NCBI GenBank assembly: GCA_025360015.1
Contig: JANYCZ010000012.1
Span: 1 to 35,871 of the forward strand
Source of the DNA: Verrucomicrobiota bacterium
GTDB lineage: Bacteria; Verrucomicrobiota; Verrucomicrobiia; Verrucomicrobiales; Verrucomicrobiaceae
Length of the DNA stretch: 35,871 bases
Direction: 5' to 3'
The notes beneath the pieces were generated by a model. The model did no database searches. It worked only from the letters and a program-made list of their open reading frames with translations, and was not told the origin of the DNA. Position 1 is the first letter of the stretch. Each line of letters begins with the position of its first letter. Shown piece by piece: positions 1-9,081 of the stretch. The translations under genes and the position numbers were made by a program.

Positions 1-460
1 GTTGGCACGGCCGTGGCAGCCTCGAAGAAGGGGCGCGCGCACCCCTGTGCCTGCCAAAAAAACGAACCTGCCAGATGCGCTGCAATGCTTGCGCAAGCCC
101 CCTCAGAGGCAGTTTTGCGCCGGGACTTTGGACACCGTTGACGCTCCGTGAAACGCAGCGGGTGTTCGCAAGGTGGATGGCGCGGCTCTAGAACTCGCTT
201 TTCGGAGATGGGTTTCGCCAGTCGCCCTACCGCTTTCGACGGGGGTGGATGGCGCAAACAGGTCGATCTCGGCGTGGTGAGTGTGCGAGGAGATCTTCGG
301 TGCCAGGCGTGGCCACGGCGGGCAGCGGGCTGGAAATACGCGCTTCGCACCCGCCCGCGAAAAAATGCGCATAACCTACTTGACCCATAGGATTTAAGGC
401 GCTAATCCAAATCACACTATTTTAGTATATATATCAGGTGGAATTAACCCCCCACCTAAC
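1..460. other. Gene-free stretch upstream of the PEP-CTERM gene
   Basis: No convincing gene was found here. The short open frames have arginine- and alanine-rich content typical of shadow frames in GC-rich DNA. A phrase ggtggatggcgc occurs twice (about 173-184 and 245-256), which hints at old repeat material. The last 80 bases are clearly AT-richer (around 390-440) and probably hold the promoter of the next gene: a TTGACC at 380-385 and a tatatatat run at 426-434 are visible, but no well-spaced -35/-10 pair stands out. Confidence 0.5.
436..457 (+). promoter_or_regulatory. Small hairpin in the leader of the PEP-CTERM gene
   Basis: AGGTGG (436-441) and CCACCT (452-457) are perfect inverted repeats around a 10-base loop, directly before an ATG at 461. 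AGGTGG is also the best Shine-Dalgarno-like sequence nearby, so folding would hide it. The role is inference; the stem is only 6 bp. Confidence 0.25.
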
Positions 461-553
461 ATGGCTGATCCGTCACTGCGGAAGGCTGCTGGACCAATCT
501 CTGCACTGCGTGACCGCCAAAAACGGAGCGTCGGAAGCCTCCCGCCCAACGCA

Positions 554-3500
554 ATGCCCGTTTCTTTTCTCCGTCAGCCATGGCCGTCACTGGCCCGCAT
601 CCTCCGCCTTTCATTGGCGCTCACCCTCACCCTCATTTCCCCCACCGTCCACGCGGCGACGCTGACATGGCTGGGCGATATGAATGCGAGCTGGAGCGCG
701 GGCACCAGCGGCACCAACACGAACTGGGTGAGCAACACCCTGATCGCCAGCGGTGACAGCCTTGTCTTCAGCCTGGCCCAGAGCGGCGTGGCGAACCTGG
801 CCACCACCAATGACCTCGTGGGGCTCACGCTTGGCGGCACAAATGCGATCACCTTCACCAATGACACGGGCACCGGCACGGGCTTCACGCTGGCGGGCAA
901 TGCCATCACCCTCGGTGGGAACATCACCTCCACGGGCACGACAGGCACGCATCTTCACACGATCCAGCTGGATCTGATCTTGAGCGGCACACGCACCGTC
1001 ACCGCGGCGAACAACACGACCATCATCCTCTCGGGGAACATCAGCGAAAGCGTGGTCGGTTCCGGCTTCATCAAGGCAGGCGGTGACCAGGTCACGCTGG
1101 CGGGCAGCAACTCATTCACCGGCGCGCTCTCGGTGAATGCAGGCGTGCTTTCGGTGAACAGCATTGCCGCCAGCGGTGCAAACAGCGCCATCGGCGCAGG
1201 CAGCGTCATCAATCTGGGCAGCAGCACGGCCACCGCAGGCACGCTCACCTACACGGGCGCGGCCACCACGACCAACCGCACGGTGAATCTGGCGGCCACC
1301 ACCACCGGAGCCGCGACGATCAACAGCAGTGGCAGCGGGGCGCTGCTTTTCACCGGTGCCTTCAACAATGCAGCCACCAGCGGCGTGAAGACGCTGACGC
1401 TGGGCGGCAGCAGCCTGGACAACAATGAGATCCAGACCGTGCTGAGCGATGGTGGTCTGGGCGGAACCCTCGCCGTGACGAAGGCGAATGCCGCTACGTG
1501 GATCCTCTCCGGCGTCAGCCCCTACACCGGCGCTACCACGATCAACCAGGGCATGCTTTCCATCAACAGCATCGCGGATGGCGGCGTCAGCAGCGCCATC
1601 GGCGCGGGCAGTGTCATCAATTTTGGCAGCGGCAATCAGACGGGCTCGCTCTTCTACTCTGGCGCGGCCGCGAGCACGAACCGTACGCTCAATCTCGCGG
1701 CCACCACCACGGGCAATGGCGGCGCTACGATTGATGCCAGCGGCACGGGCGCGCTGATCTTCACCGGCAATGTGACCAACGTGGCCACGGCGGGCAGCAC
1801 CAAGACTCTCACCCTGAATGGCACCGCCACGGGCAATGATTTTCAGGGCGTCATCTCCGATGGTGGGAACGGCGGCGTGGTGGCAGTGACCAAGGGCGAC
1901 AGCGGCACGTGGCTGCTCTCCGGCCTGAACACCTTCACGGGTGCGGTCTCGGTGGTGAAGACTTCGCTTTCGATCAACAGCATCGCGGACAGTGGCGTGG
2001 CGAGCGCACTCGGTGCGGGCAGCACGATCAACCTGGGCAGTGGCGCGCAGGTGGGCACCCTCATTTACACCGGCACGGGCGGCTCGACGAATCGCGCCAT
2101 CGTTCTCGCGGCCATCAGCACGGGCGGTGCCACCCTCACCAACAACGGCAGCGGCGCGCTGCTTTTCACCGGCACGTTTGCCAATGCAGGCACCAGCGCC
2201 AGCGCGAAGACCTTCACTCTCAGTGGCAGCAACACGGGTGCGAATGAATTTCAAAACGCACTCGTGGACAGCGCGGGTGGCGCGCTGTCGTTTGTGAAAA
2301 CAGGCCTGGGAGCGTGGACGCTCTCCGGCGCGAGCAGCTTCACCGGCGCGGTTTCGGTGAGCCAGGGCACGCTGACGCTCAGCTCCATCGCGGACAGCGG
2401 TGTGAGCAGCGCTGCGGGTGCGGGCGGCACGATCAACCTGGGCAGCGGCACCACGGTGGCGGGCACCCTGATTTACACGGGCGCAGGTGCGTCAACGAAT
2501 CGCACGATCAACCTTGCAGCCACTACGACAGGCGCGGCCACCATCAACAGCAGCGGCAGCGGCGCGCTGATCTTCACGGGCGTCATTTCAAACGCAGGCA
2601 GCGGCGCGAAGACGCTCACGCTCGGTGGCAGCAACACGAGCGGCAATGCCATTCAAAGCGCGATCACCGATGGCAGTGGCACGCTGGCAATCACGAAGGC
2701 AGACGTCGGGGTGTGGGCGCTCGCGGCCACGAACACCTATTCCGGCGGCACCACTGTGAGCGCGGGCACGCTGGCGCTGAACTCGGCCACCGCCATCGGC
2801 ACGGGCACGCTGACGATCACCGGCGGCACGCTGGACAGCACCAGCACGGGAGGCATCACGCTCAGCACGAACAACGCCGTCGCGCTGAATGGTAGCCTGG
2901 TTTTTGGCGGTACGAACAGCCTCAATCTGGGCAGTGGCGTGGTGTCCATCGGCAACGCGAACCGCGACATCACGCTGAATGGCAGCAGCACGCTGACGCT
3001 GGGCGAGGCGCAGTGGAACTCCATCGCCAACGGCCGCACCTTCACGGTGAACCAGGGCAGCGGCAGCGGCGCGAGCCTGGTGCTGGGCGGCTTTCAGCTC
3101 AACGTGAACGCCGACACTGCGGCGCGCAATCGCATCATCACCGGCACGGGCAATGTCACGATCAGTGCGGCGGTGGCGAATGGGAATGCCTTTGCCAATG
3201 GCCTCATCTACTCCGGCAGCGGCACGCTGACGCTGGCTGCGGCGAACACTTACACTGGCGTCACCGTGATCAATGGTGGCACGCTGAAACTCAGCGGCAC
3301 CGGCAGCATCGCCACGGCAGCGAATCTGGCGATCAACGCGGGCACCTTCGATGTCGGCGGCACAGCGGCCACCGTGGGCGGCGCGCTCATCCTGGGCAGT
3401 GCGACCTCCACCGTGGCGGGACAAACCGCCAGCCTGGTGAGCAGCGGCGGCGGCGGCGGCAGTTTCACCCTCGGCGGGAATGTGACGTACAATGCGGGCT

Positions 3501-4828
3501 CCGCCGGTTTTGAAAACGGACAGGCTCTCATCTCCACCGGTCTCATCCTCACGGCGGACGCGACCCTCACCGTGAATGACAGCCCAAATGCCGCAGTGGA
3601 TGTGCTGGTGTCCGGCGGTATCAGCGGCGGCTTTGGCCTCACGAAGGGCAACGGCGGCACGCTGCGCCTCAGCGGCACCAGCACCTACAGCGGGCAGACG
3701 CTGCTCAACAATGGTGTCACCGAAATCTATGCGCTGGGAAACATCGGCGTCGCCAGCTCGCTGGGCACGGCGGACAAGGACGCGGCCTCGGGCATCATCC
3801 GCTTTGGCAGCACGACGAACACCGGCGCGCTGAGCTACCTGGGCACGGGCGACAGCACCAACCGCCGCGTGCAGATCGGCAGTGGCACCGGCGCGACGGC
3901 CACGGGCGGCGCGGCGATCCTCAGCAACGGCAGCGGCGCGCTCGTCTTCACCGCCGCCACGCTGAACAGCGTGGTGACCGTGGGCGCAGCGGGAGGCAGC
4001 ACGGCACGCGTGCTCACCCTGGGCGGCAGCAACACGGGCGCGAACACCGTGCAGGGTGCGATCATCAACAACATCGGCGCGGGCACCAGCGGCACGAATG
4101 CGGTGGCGGTGGTGAAGCAGGACGCGGGCGTGTGGAGTCTCGGCGGAGCCAGCACCTACAGCGGCGGCACCACGGTGACGGGCGGCACGCTGCTGGTGAA
4201 CAATGCGGGCGGCTCCGCCACCGGCACCGGCTCAGTGACCGTCGCCACAGGAGCAAGACTGGGCGGCAGCGGCACGGCGGGCTCGCTGGCGGCGGGTGCG
4301 GCGCTGACGCAGCAAAGCGGCGCGGTGATCTCCGCCGGGCAGAACGGCGTGGTGGATGCGCAAACCCTCACGCTCCAAGCGGCCGCAGGATTCACACTCA
4401 GCGGCAGCCTGGAGCTGGACATCACCGGCGGTGGCGCGAGCGGCGTGCTGAATGCACAAAGCAGCAACAATGATCTTGTGGTATTCAGTGGTGGCGCGGT
4501 GTCACTCGCCGGAGCCACGCTCAGCATTCACACGGCGCTGCCGGTCACCAGCGGCGCGTGGGCTGCGGGGACTTCATGGAAGCTCATCAACTGGACCACG
4601 GTGTCCGGGACGTTTGACAACCTGTCTGCCTCCGGCGGAACGTCCGGCAATCTCGCCGGCCTGCCAGATCTCAGCAGCCTCGGCCTCGCCTGGGACTGGA
4701 GCCAGTTTTACACCGGCGGCACGCTGAGTGTCGTGGGCTTGCCCGTCGCCGTGCCGGAGCCCTCACGCGGCCTGCTGCTGATGGGCGGCCTGGCGTGGCT
4801 GCTGCTGAGAAGGCGCAGGCGGGCGTGA
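554..4828 (+). CDS. PEP-CTERM secreted protein with autotransporter-associated beta-strand repeats
   Basis: A 1424-residue exported surface protein. The ATG at 554 is chosen because it puts a normal signal peptide at the N-terminus (two arginines, then LSLALTLTLISP, with likely cleavage after VHA); the frame stays open to an ATG at 461, which would add 31 unlikely residues. The body is a low-complexity Gly/Thr/Ser/Asn chain with about eight PATR-type beta-strand repeats (pattern: W-x-L-S-G-x-x-x-F/Y-T-G-A, then a G-x-L-x-x-N-S). Four of these sit in long units of about 135-140 residues that are also DNA repeats of about 405-410 bp. The C-terminus is a PEP-CTERM tail: VPEPSRG, a hydrophobic helix GLLLMGGLAWLLL, then RRRRRA. 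Such tails are handled by exosortase in families where this is known. There is no autotransporter barrel, so it is probably attached or released by the PEP-CTERM route. Ligand and role are unknown. Confidence 0.9.
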   Translation: MPVSFLRQPWPSLARILRLSLALTLTLISPTVHAATLTWLGDMNASWSAGTSGTNTNWVSNTLIASGDSLVFSLAQSGVANLATTNDLVGLTLGGTNAITFTNDTGTGTGFTLAGNAITLGGNITSTGTTGTHLHTIQLDLILSGTRTVTAANNTTIILSGNISESVVGSGFIKAGGDQVTLAGSNSFTGALSVNAGVLSVNSIAASGANSAIGAGSVINLGSSTATAGTLTYTGAATTTNRTVNLAATTTGAATINSSGSGALLFTGAFNNAATSGVKTLTLGGSSLDNNEIQTVLSDGGLGGTLAVTKANAATWILSGVSPYTGATTINQGMLSINSIADGGVSSAIGAGSVINFGSGNQTGSLFYSGAAASTNRTLNLAATTTGNGGATIDASGTGALIFTGNVTNVATAGSTKTLTLNGTATGNDFQGVISDGGNGGVVAVTKGDSGTWLLSGLNTFTGAVSVVKTSLSINSIADSGVASALGAGSTINLGSGAQVGTLIYTGTGGSTNRAIVLAAISTGGATLTNNGSGALLFTGTFANAGTSASAKTFTLSGSNTGANEFQNALVDSAGGALSFVKTGLGAWTLSGASSFTGAVSVSQGTLTLSSIADSGVSSAAGAGGTINLGSGTTVAGTLIYTGAGASTNRTINLAATTTGAATINSSGSGALIFTGVISNAGSGAKTLTLGGSNTSGNAIQSAITDGSGTLAITKADVGVWALAATNTYSGGTTVSAGTLALNSATAIGTGTLTITGGTLDSTSTGGITLSTNNAVALNGSLVFGGTNSLNLGSGVVSIGNANRDITLNGSSTLTLGEAQWNSIANGRTFTVNQGSGSGASLVLGGFQLNVNADTAARNRIITGTGNVTISAAVANGNAFANGLIYSGSGTLTLAAANTYTGVTVINGGTLKLSGTGSIATAANLAINAGTFDVGGTAATVGGALILGSATSTVAGQTASLVSSGGGGGSFTLGGNVTYNAGSAGFENGQALISTGLILTADATLTVNDSPNAAVDVLVSGGISGGFGLTKGNGGTLRLSGTSTYSGQTLLNNGVTEIYALGNIGVASSLGTADKDAASGIIRFGSTTNTGALSYLGTGDSTNRRVQIGSGTGATATGGAAILSNGSGALVFTAATLNSVVTVGAAGGSTARVLTLGGSNTGANTVQGAIINNIGAGTSGTNAVAVVKQDAGVWSLGGASTYSGGTTVTGGTLLVNNAGGSATGTGSVTVATGARLGGSGTAGSLAAGAALTQQSGAVISAGQNGVVDAQTLTLQAAAGFTLSGSLELDITGGGASGVLNAQSSNNDLVVFSGGAVSLAGATLSIHTALPVTSGAWAAGTSWKLINWTTVSGTFDNLSASGGTSGNLAGLPDLSSLGLAWDWSQFYTGGTLSVVGLPVAVPEPSRGLLLMGGLAWLLLRRRRRA

Positions 4829-4960
4829 GGCGGAGATGAATGCTGTTTGCGATATTGGTTCTCGATAAGGCTCTGTTCTGGGAGGAGGTGGGAGGTGGAA
4901 GAGGGGCGCTGGCTTTGGCGGGAGAACGAGCTGAAGCTCTGGAGTATTTTCTCTATGCGG

Positions 4961-5560
4961 TCACGCAGGAAGTCTCTCTCTGACGCTGCCATCATCGGAA
5001 AAGAGCACCACTTCCGCAGTGCCTTTCGCCAGAGCCTCGGTGAAGACCAGGAGACAACGGCCTTCGGGTGAGTTTCTCTTGGAGGGGAACAAGATGCCGT
5101 CGAAGCGACCGCTGGCAAAAACAGCGCGGCCGAGAATCCAGGTGACAGGGTCTGTCCCAAACAAAGCATGATAGCCTTCCCAAGCGCTTTGTACCTCCGC
5201 AGGCGTCAGGCGCAGGGCATGCAGTACGGTGGCATCGGTGAGATCGAGCACACGCTGCAGTTTCACATCCACCTTGAAGACCACCGTTGTCCCGCCGCCT
5301 GACCGATTCCATTCCTCCACGGATCCCGTGAACTCGGCTCCAGCCGTCAGCCGCTCGACCGCCACATACAGACCGGCATGGTCGCCGGGTGGGCTGAAGC
5401 GCTGGCCGCTGGCGCTGAGCTTGGGCCCGAGATCGTAAAGCAACCTCTTGGGATTGGCGGCCTCATAGGCCTGCAGCGACACGATGCGATGACACGTCTC
5501 CTCGAAGATCCCGCCAGGGATCTTCCGAAGCGCCTCATCAAAGCGAGCCTTCGCGGCCAT
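4961..5560 (-). CDS. RES domain toxin
   Basis: A 199-residue protein of the RES family, cytoplasmic toxins of type II toxin-antitoxin systems; characterised members break down NAD+. Visible family features are an N-terminal helix region ending in ETCHRIVS, then the signature G-Q-R-F-S-P-P-G-x-x-x-x-L-Y-V-A-V-E around residues 50-70, followed by A-E-F. The length is normal for RES toxins (about 150-230). The gene is second in a two-gene operon: its ATG follows the stop of the antitoxin by a single base (tgacatg), so translation is surely coupled. It converges on the PEP-CTERM gene. The family call is firm; NAD+ hydrolysis is taken from the family and not shown here. Confidence 0.85.
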   Translation of the reverse strand: MAAKARFDEALRKIPGGIFEETCHRIVSLQAYEAANPKRLLYDLGPKLSASGQRFSPPGDHAGLYVAVERLTAGAEFTGSVEEWNRSGGGTTVVFKVDVKLQRVLDLTDATVLHALRLTPAEVQSAWEGYHALFGTDPVTWILGRAVFASGRFDGILFPSKRNSPEGRCLLVFTEALAKGTAEVVLFSDDGSVRERLPA

Positions 5561-5561
5561 G

Positions 5562-6407
5562 TCAGGCGGGATGTCCGGTGAGGAGGCTCTGCACTTTATC
5601 CGCGATCACCTGAGCATGCCCCATACGGATCAAGTCCAGGGGGGAAAGCTGCCTGCCCTCGTACTCGGGAAAGTCGGGATTGGGCTGATTGAGCCAGGTC
5701 TTGAATTTCGACTCGTCGCCGCCACACCACAGTACTCCGCGTGCTGCTTTGACCAGCGGCTCCAGTTTCTCCTGGATGCCTTTGCTCGTGGGATTGGCAT
5801 GAATGGACTGCTTGGACACGCCGCAGAGCGTGCCCATCTCCGCCATGCTGAGGCCAAAAAGTTTGGCGATCTTGCCAGCATCCAGCCTGCCGCAGGCTTC
5901 GTCGCTGAACCTGTGCCGGATGGCCAGATAAGGGGAATGATCTTTGTCCTTGCGGTGGAACTCCAGGCTCCAGACGGGAAGCCATTCTTTTAACGTGGCT
6001 TCCACTTTGGCGAGAGTGATTTTCTCCGGTTCATCCTCCACCACCATGCCAAACCGCGTGGTGCGCCCCATGGACTGAATGAGGTTTTGCACACGCGGCT
6101 GATTGAAGACCTTGGCGTTCGTAACAGCGAGCATATGGGAGTCAGCAAATTCGTGCCCGTCCAAGACCCTGCCGAGGAAGTCTTCGGCTTTGGCTGGAGA
6201 GCCGGCATTGACGATGAACACGCTGCCGAGGCTGTGGTCAGGCGACTCCATCACGGACGTCTCGTCAAGGAGGTATGTGAACTCATAGGTCTGACCATCT
6301 TTCGTTTTGAGCTTTCTGGGCCCTGCGGAAAGCTGCTCCACCTCATGCCGCAGCGTGGGCATCCGCCCCTCTAGCATGACATTCAGTTGTTCGATCGGTT
6401 CAGGCAT
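5562..6407 (-). CDS. Xre/MbcA/ParS-type antitoxin with a long N-terminal extension
   Basis: The upstream partner of the RES toxin. The C-terminal part is the usual antitoxin: a helix-turn-helix around residues 175-225 (IAKLFGLSMAEMGTLCGVSKQSI) and a DUF2384 toxin-binding domain at the end (WCGGDESKFKTWLNQPNP, then LSPLDLIRMG). The first 170 or so residues are not part of the normal family, whose members are usually about 120-180 residues; I do not recognise this extension (it includes LLDETSVMESPDHSLGSVFI and FNQPRVQNLIQSMGRTTRFG). I use the ATG at 6407. A TTG at 6437 would add 10 residues. Neither start has a strong Shine-Dalgarno. Upstream lies a direct repeat, ttcgtcaacct, at about 6430-6451 that may be an operator. 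It is expected to neutralise the toxin and repress its own promoter. Confidence 0.82.
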   Translation of the reverse strand: MPEPIEQLNVMLEGRMPTLRHEVEQLSAGPRKLKTKDGQTYEFTYLLDETSVMESPDHSLGSVFIVNAGSPAKAEDFLGRVLDGHEFADSHMLAVTNAKVFNQPRVQNLIQSMGRTTRFGMVVEDEPEKITLAKVEATLKEWLPVWSLEFHRKDKDHSPYLAIRHRFSDEACGRLDAGKIAKLFGLSMAEMGTLCGVSKQSIHANPTSKGIQEKLEPLVKAARGVLWCGGDESKFKTWLNQPNPDFPEYEGRQLSPLDLIRMGHAQVIADKVQSLLTGHPA

Positions 6408-6429
6408 AGCTTGTGAGGTAAGAAGCCAC

Positions 6430-6452
6430 TTCGTCAACCTTTCGTCAACCTC
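6430..6452. promoter_or_regulatory. Direct repeat upstream of the RES/Xre operon
   Basis: The 11-base phrase ttcgtcaacct appears twice back to back just before the antitoxin ATG at 6407. Tandem sites next to an antitoxin promoter are typical autoregulatory operators, and the antitoxin has a helix-turn-helix. If the TTG at 6437 is the true start, the repeat would overlap it. Operator role is inference. Confidence 0.3.
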
Positions 6453-6472
6453 TTTTAGGAGAGAGAACGGCG

Positions 6473-6592
6473 GTGGAGGTGCGGGAGTATTTCATTCCTG
6501 ATTTCTCGAACTGGAAGGACTATGATGCGTTTGAGAAAGGCTTTGCGCGGCTGCTCAAGGATCTGCGAGCGGAGGAGAAGGCGGCGGGGTGA
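6473..6592 (+). pseudogene. C-terminal remnant resembling the end of a TIR-type protein
   Basis: A 39-codon open frame ends at TGA 6590-6592 and reads VEVREYFIPDFSNW, then KDYDAFEKGFARLLKDLRAE. This looks like the last helix and strand of bacterial TIR-domain proteins, which often end with an F-x-P-D-F-x-x-W followed by an amphipathic helix with LLxDL. No matching upstream domain is present: the frame runs straight into the control region of the RES/Xre operon. It is therefore a decayed gene end or a recombination scar. The family call rests on a short stretch and is uncertain. Confidence 0.4.
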
Positions 6593-6663
6593 GTGACTGA
6601 GAGGGCATGATGAATGAGAAAATCCGAGCTTGAATGGCATGCCTCACGCCAGATTATTGATTG

Positions 6664-6942
6664 ATGAACGACCATCCTTCAAACGGCGCCTCACGCATGG
6701 TTGCCAGACTCATTGATGAAGTGCTGGCGGGTGAGTTACCGCCCGAGATGGCACTGGAGGACTGGCCTCGTTCAGAACCCGGAGACAAGGCGCTGATCAA
6801 TGCGGCGTGGACGGCGTTGCAACATTTTGCCGATGATGAAGACATCCATAGGGTGGATGCGGAATATCTCGAGGCGGAGCGCAACAAACTGAAAGAGTAT
6901 GCGTCGAGATTGAGAGCGCATGTCGGCACAGATGGTGAATGA
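6664..6942 (+). CDS. Small acidic hypothetical protein
   Basis: A 92-residue soluble protein rich in Asp, Glu and Ala, with no signal peptide or membrane segment. It reads as a helical protein (ARLIDEVLAGELPPEMALEDW, later AAWTALQHFADDEDIH and AEYLEAERNKLKEYASRLRA). I do not recognise the family. The ATG at 6664 is preceded in frame by a TTG at 6661, and no Shine-Dalgarno is seen. It stands alone between the TIR-like remnant and a repeat-rich spacer. The composition and codon use look coding, in contrast to the shadow frames, but expression is unproven. Confidence 0.6.
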   Translation: MNDHPSNGASRMVARLIDEVLAGELPPEMALEDWPRSEPGDKALINAAWTALQHFADDEDIHRVDAEYLEAERNKLKEYASRLRAHVGTDGE

Positions 6943-7093
6943 ATGAAAAGGATGCAGGGCAGTAACAGAAGGGCCATCAAGCTGCGGTGCAACCAAGGTT
7001 CTCTGTTCCCTGTTCCGCAGGAACAGGGCTGCTTTGGAAGACCTGGATCTGATTTGGAGTGCGGCTGGAAGAATGCGCTGAACATTAAAGCCG

Positions 7094-7164
7094 GAACGGG
7101 CTAAAGTCCGAACTACGAGCGAAGAATCCAGAACCGGCTAAAGCCGGGACTACAATACGAAGAA
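7094..7164. repeat. Two copies of a short 'ggctaaag' intergenic repeat
   Basis: Two imperfect copies of about 33 bases lie head to tail at 7094-7126 and 7131-7164. Each contains g-a-a-c-(c/g)-g-g-c-t-a-a-a-g, then a c-c-g-(a/g)-(a/g)-a-c-t-a-c and ends in cgaagaa. The core is partly palindromic (ccggctaaagccgg in copy 2), like REP elements. They fill part of the spacer between 6943 and 7279, where no gene is evident. Confidence 0.5.
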
Positions 7165-7226
7165 CCGGGACTCTGAACTGGGCAATTCACCGCAACGTGG
7201 CGACTTGGGTGCATGCGGTGCTTTTT

Positions 7227-7266
7227 GATCGAGGACGAGTTCGAGTAGGAGGACGAGGACGAAGAT
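7227..7266. repeat. Purine-rich gaggacgag repeat
   Basis: An imperfect run of gaggacgag/gagttcgag units lies just after the end of the DUF1552 gene on the other strand. A similar phrase, atcgaggacgaggag, is found at 11788-11803 in another spacer, so it is probably a dispersed simple-sequence element. Confidence 0.4.
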
Positions 7267-7279
7267 GCCCCCCCTTCCC

Positions 7280-8692
7280 CTACGCTTTCATTTCGCTGAT
7301 CTGCTTCGTCGCGATGCCAATCGGCCTGTCCAGCGGCACCCCTGCACACGCCAGCATCGTAGTCAGAAGGTCGCCTTGGTTGCCTTTAGTCGTATCGAGG
7401 TAGCGGCCGGTTTTGACGGTGCCGCCGGCTTTACCGGCGAGGATGAAGGGGAGGTTTTCGCGGCTGTGTTTATTGCCGTCTTCGAGGCCGGAGCCCCAGA
7501 GCATGAGGGAGTTGTCGAGCAGGGTGCCGTCGGCTTCGCGGATGCTGTGCATGCGTTTGATCATGTAGGCGAACTGGGAGATGTTGAAGGCGGTGATGGC
7601 GGCGACTTTGCCGACTTTGTCGGGCTGGTTGTTGTGGTGCGTCTGCGAGTGGTGCTCGTCCTTGAAGCCGAGCTCGGGGTACGACACGCCATTGGGCGTG
7701 GAGCCGATGTAGGTGGAGACGCGGGTGGTGTCGGTCTGGAAGGCGAGGACATTGAGGTCGCACATGACCTGCATGTACTCGCTGCGCTTGTCGCCGGTGG
7801 GGATTTTGATCTCGATGGGCGGGGTGTCGGTGCCACGGTGGCGGCTGGGGGCGAGGCCGGATTTTTCCAGCGCGGCTTCCTTCTGCCGGTACTCGATGGC
7901 GGCGATGCGGCGCTCCACGGCGCGCACGCTGTCGAGGTATTCGTCGAGCTTGTGCTGGTCATCCTGCGGGAGCTGCTTGCGCAGATCGCGCGCGCCGGTG
8001 ATGACGAGATCAAGCATGCTGCGGTCCAGCGCCTGGGCCTGCGCACTGGCGGCGGTGGGCGTGCCGCTGCCACCTGCGGAGTTGTTTTGATTGAAGAGGC
8101 GATTGAGCACGCTGCGGGGATTGATCTCGGCGGGGACGGCCTGCGTGGCGGAGCGAAAGCTGCAGTGGGAGTAGTAGCCTTCGTTGAGTCCTTCCTGATT
8201 TTCCTTGTGCGTCTGCGGCATGGTGGCGAGCTCGAGCGAGGGCAGCGCGGTGAGTGCGCCGATGTAGTTCGCGGCGATCTGGTCGGCGGAGATGGCGATG
8301 TTGATGCGGTTGCGCTGGCGTGAATCCGGAAGCTGCGCGGTGAGCCAGGTGGAAAGCTCCAGCGCATGCGGTGCGCCATTGAAAGGGGCGATGGGGATGC
8401 CGCCGATGCCTTTCATGAGCAGGCACTGGTCAAGCACGCCGCGCAGGGACTCCAGCGCGGGCGGCGGGGTGCTGAGGTAGCTCTCCGGCGTGGCAGGCCA
8501 AAACTGGTCCATGATGACGCCGTGGGGCATGTACATGAAGCCGAGGCGGACTGGGGGACGTGCTGCGGCGGCGAGGGCGCTGCCTTTCTTGGCTGTCTCG
8601 GCCCAGCCCATGACTTCGAGCAAGGGGAGAGCGAGGGTGGCGCCGAGGCCGCGCAGGCAGGTGCGGCGGGAGATGAGGGGGCTTTTTGACAT
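7280..8692 (-). CDS. DUF1552 protein with twin-arginine signal
   Basis: A 470-residue exported protein of the DUF1552 family, which is abundant in Planctomycetes and Verrucomicrobia. The N-terminus is a Tat signal: [20 protein letters not shown]. After cleavage come the family features [25 protein letters not shown], and near the C-terminus [29 protein letters not shown]. The fold is thought to be sulfatase- or alkaline-phosphatase-like, but no reaction is established. In these phyla the gene usually sits directly beside a DUF1592-type cytochrome protein, and such a protein is present only about 24 kb away (33058-35082). The ATG at 8692 matches the start of the Tat signal. The length is normal. 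Confidence 0.92.
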   Translation of the reverse strand: MSKSPLISRRTCLRGLGATLALPLLEVMGWAETAKKGSALAAAARPPVRLGFMYMPHGVIMDQFWPATPESYLSTPPPALESLRGVLDQCLLMKGIGGIPIAPFNGAPHALELSTWLTAQLPDSRQRNRINIAISADQIAANYIGALTALPSLELATMPQTHKENQEGLNEGYYSHCSFRSATQAVPAEINPRSVLNRLFNQNNSAGGSGTPTAASAQAQALDRSMLDLVITGARDLRKQLPQDDQHKLDEYLDSVRAVERRIAAIEYRQKEAALEKSGLAPSRHRGTDTPPIEIKIPTGDKRSEYMQVMCDLNVLAFQTDTTRVSTYIGSTPNGVSYPELGFKDEHHSQTHHNNQPDKVGKVAAITAFNISQFAYMIKRMHSIREADGTLLDNSLMLWGSGLEDGNKHSRENLPFILAGKAGGTVKTGRYLDTTKGNQGDLLTTMLACAGVPLDRPIGIATKQISEMKA

Positions 8693-9072
8693 GGAAAGGG
8701 GTGATAGGAATACTGCGGGAGGAAGCGGTTTCTAGCAGTGGGAAGAGGGGTCGGCGGCTCCTGCGCCCGCCGGGTGGCTGCGACTGCGGAAGGGCGTGGT
8801 GTCGTGACACGGGTCCAAGAAAGACCGACCTTAAAGGCAGGATAACTGGTATTGAACAGCAGGCAGAGGGTGAGCAGAATCAAGGTGCTGACGCCATTGA
8901 GTTTCAGGATGGGTTTCCACAAGGTGGAACCTTCAAAAAAGGCGAAGAGCAAGACCACCATCAGTGCGGAGGTGATGATGATGATGATGATGAAGATCCA
9001 GCAGGCGATGAGCAAAGCGCCGAAAACCAATGGCGGCACCCCATAAGCCAGTAGAGCCGGGATCAGGGTCAT
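8413..9072 (-). CDS. Doubtful membrane-protein ORF with an isoleucine run
   Basis: From the ATG at 9072 the first 80 or so codons read like a real membrane protein with three hydrophobic segments ([20 protein letters not shown]; an isoleucine run coded by six atc triplets followed by [28 protein letters not shown]). After about residue 90 the frame turns into a Pro/Ala/Ser-rich sequence that is antisense-frame noise within the start of the DUF1552 gene, which it overlaps by about 280 bases on the same strand. The true gene probably ended near 8700 in another frame and may be frameshifted. It follows the short frame 9082-9234 by 9 bases. Function unknown. Confidence 0.35.
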   Translation of the reverse strand: MTLIPALLAYGVPPLVFGALLIACWIFIIIIIITSALMVVLLFAFFEGSTLWKPILKLNGVSTLILLTLCLLFNTSYPAFKVGLSWTRVTTPRPSAVAATRRAQEPPTPLPTARNRFLPQYSYHPFPCQKAPSSPAAPACAASAPPSLSPCSKSWAGPRQPRKAAPSPPQHVPQSASASCTCPTASSWTSFGLPRRRATSAPRRPRWSPCAACLTSACS

Positions 9073-9081
9073 GTGCAGCGG

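Noticed and set aside
1112..2254. A 380-codon open frame on the minus strand
   Set aside because: It is antisense to the repeats of the PEP-CTERM gene; its Arg/Ala/Gly-rich repetition follows from those repeats.
7713..8090. A 125-codon plus-strand frame in the DUF1552 gene
   Set aside because: Antisense shadow with Arg/Ser-rich composition and no domain.
7265..8323. A 352-codon open frame on the plus strand
   Set aside because: It is fully antisense to the DUF1552 gene and rich in Gly/Val/Ala/Asp, the normal mirror of a GC-rich coding strand.
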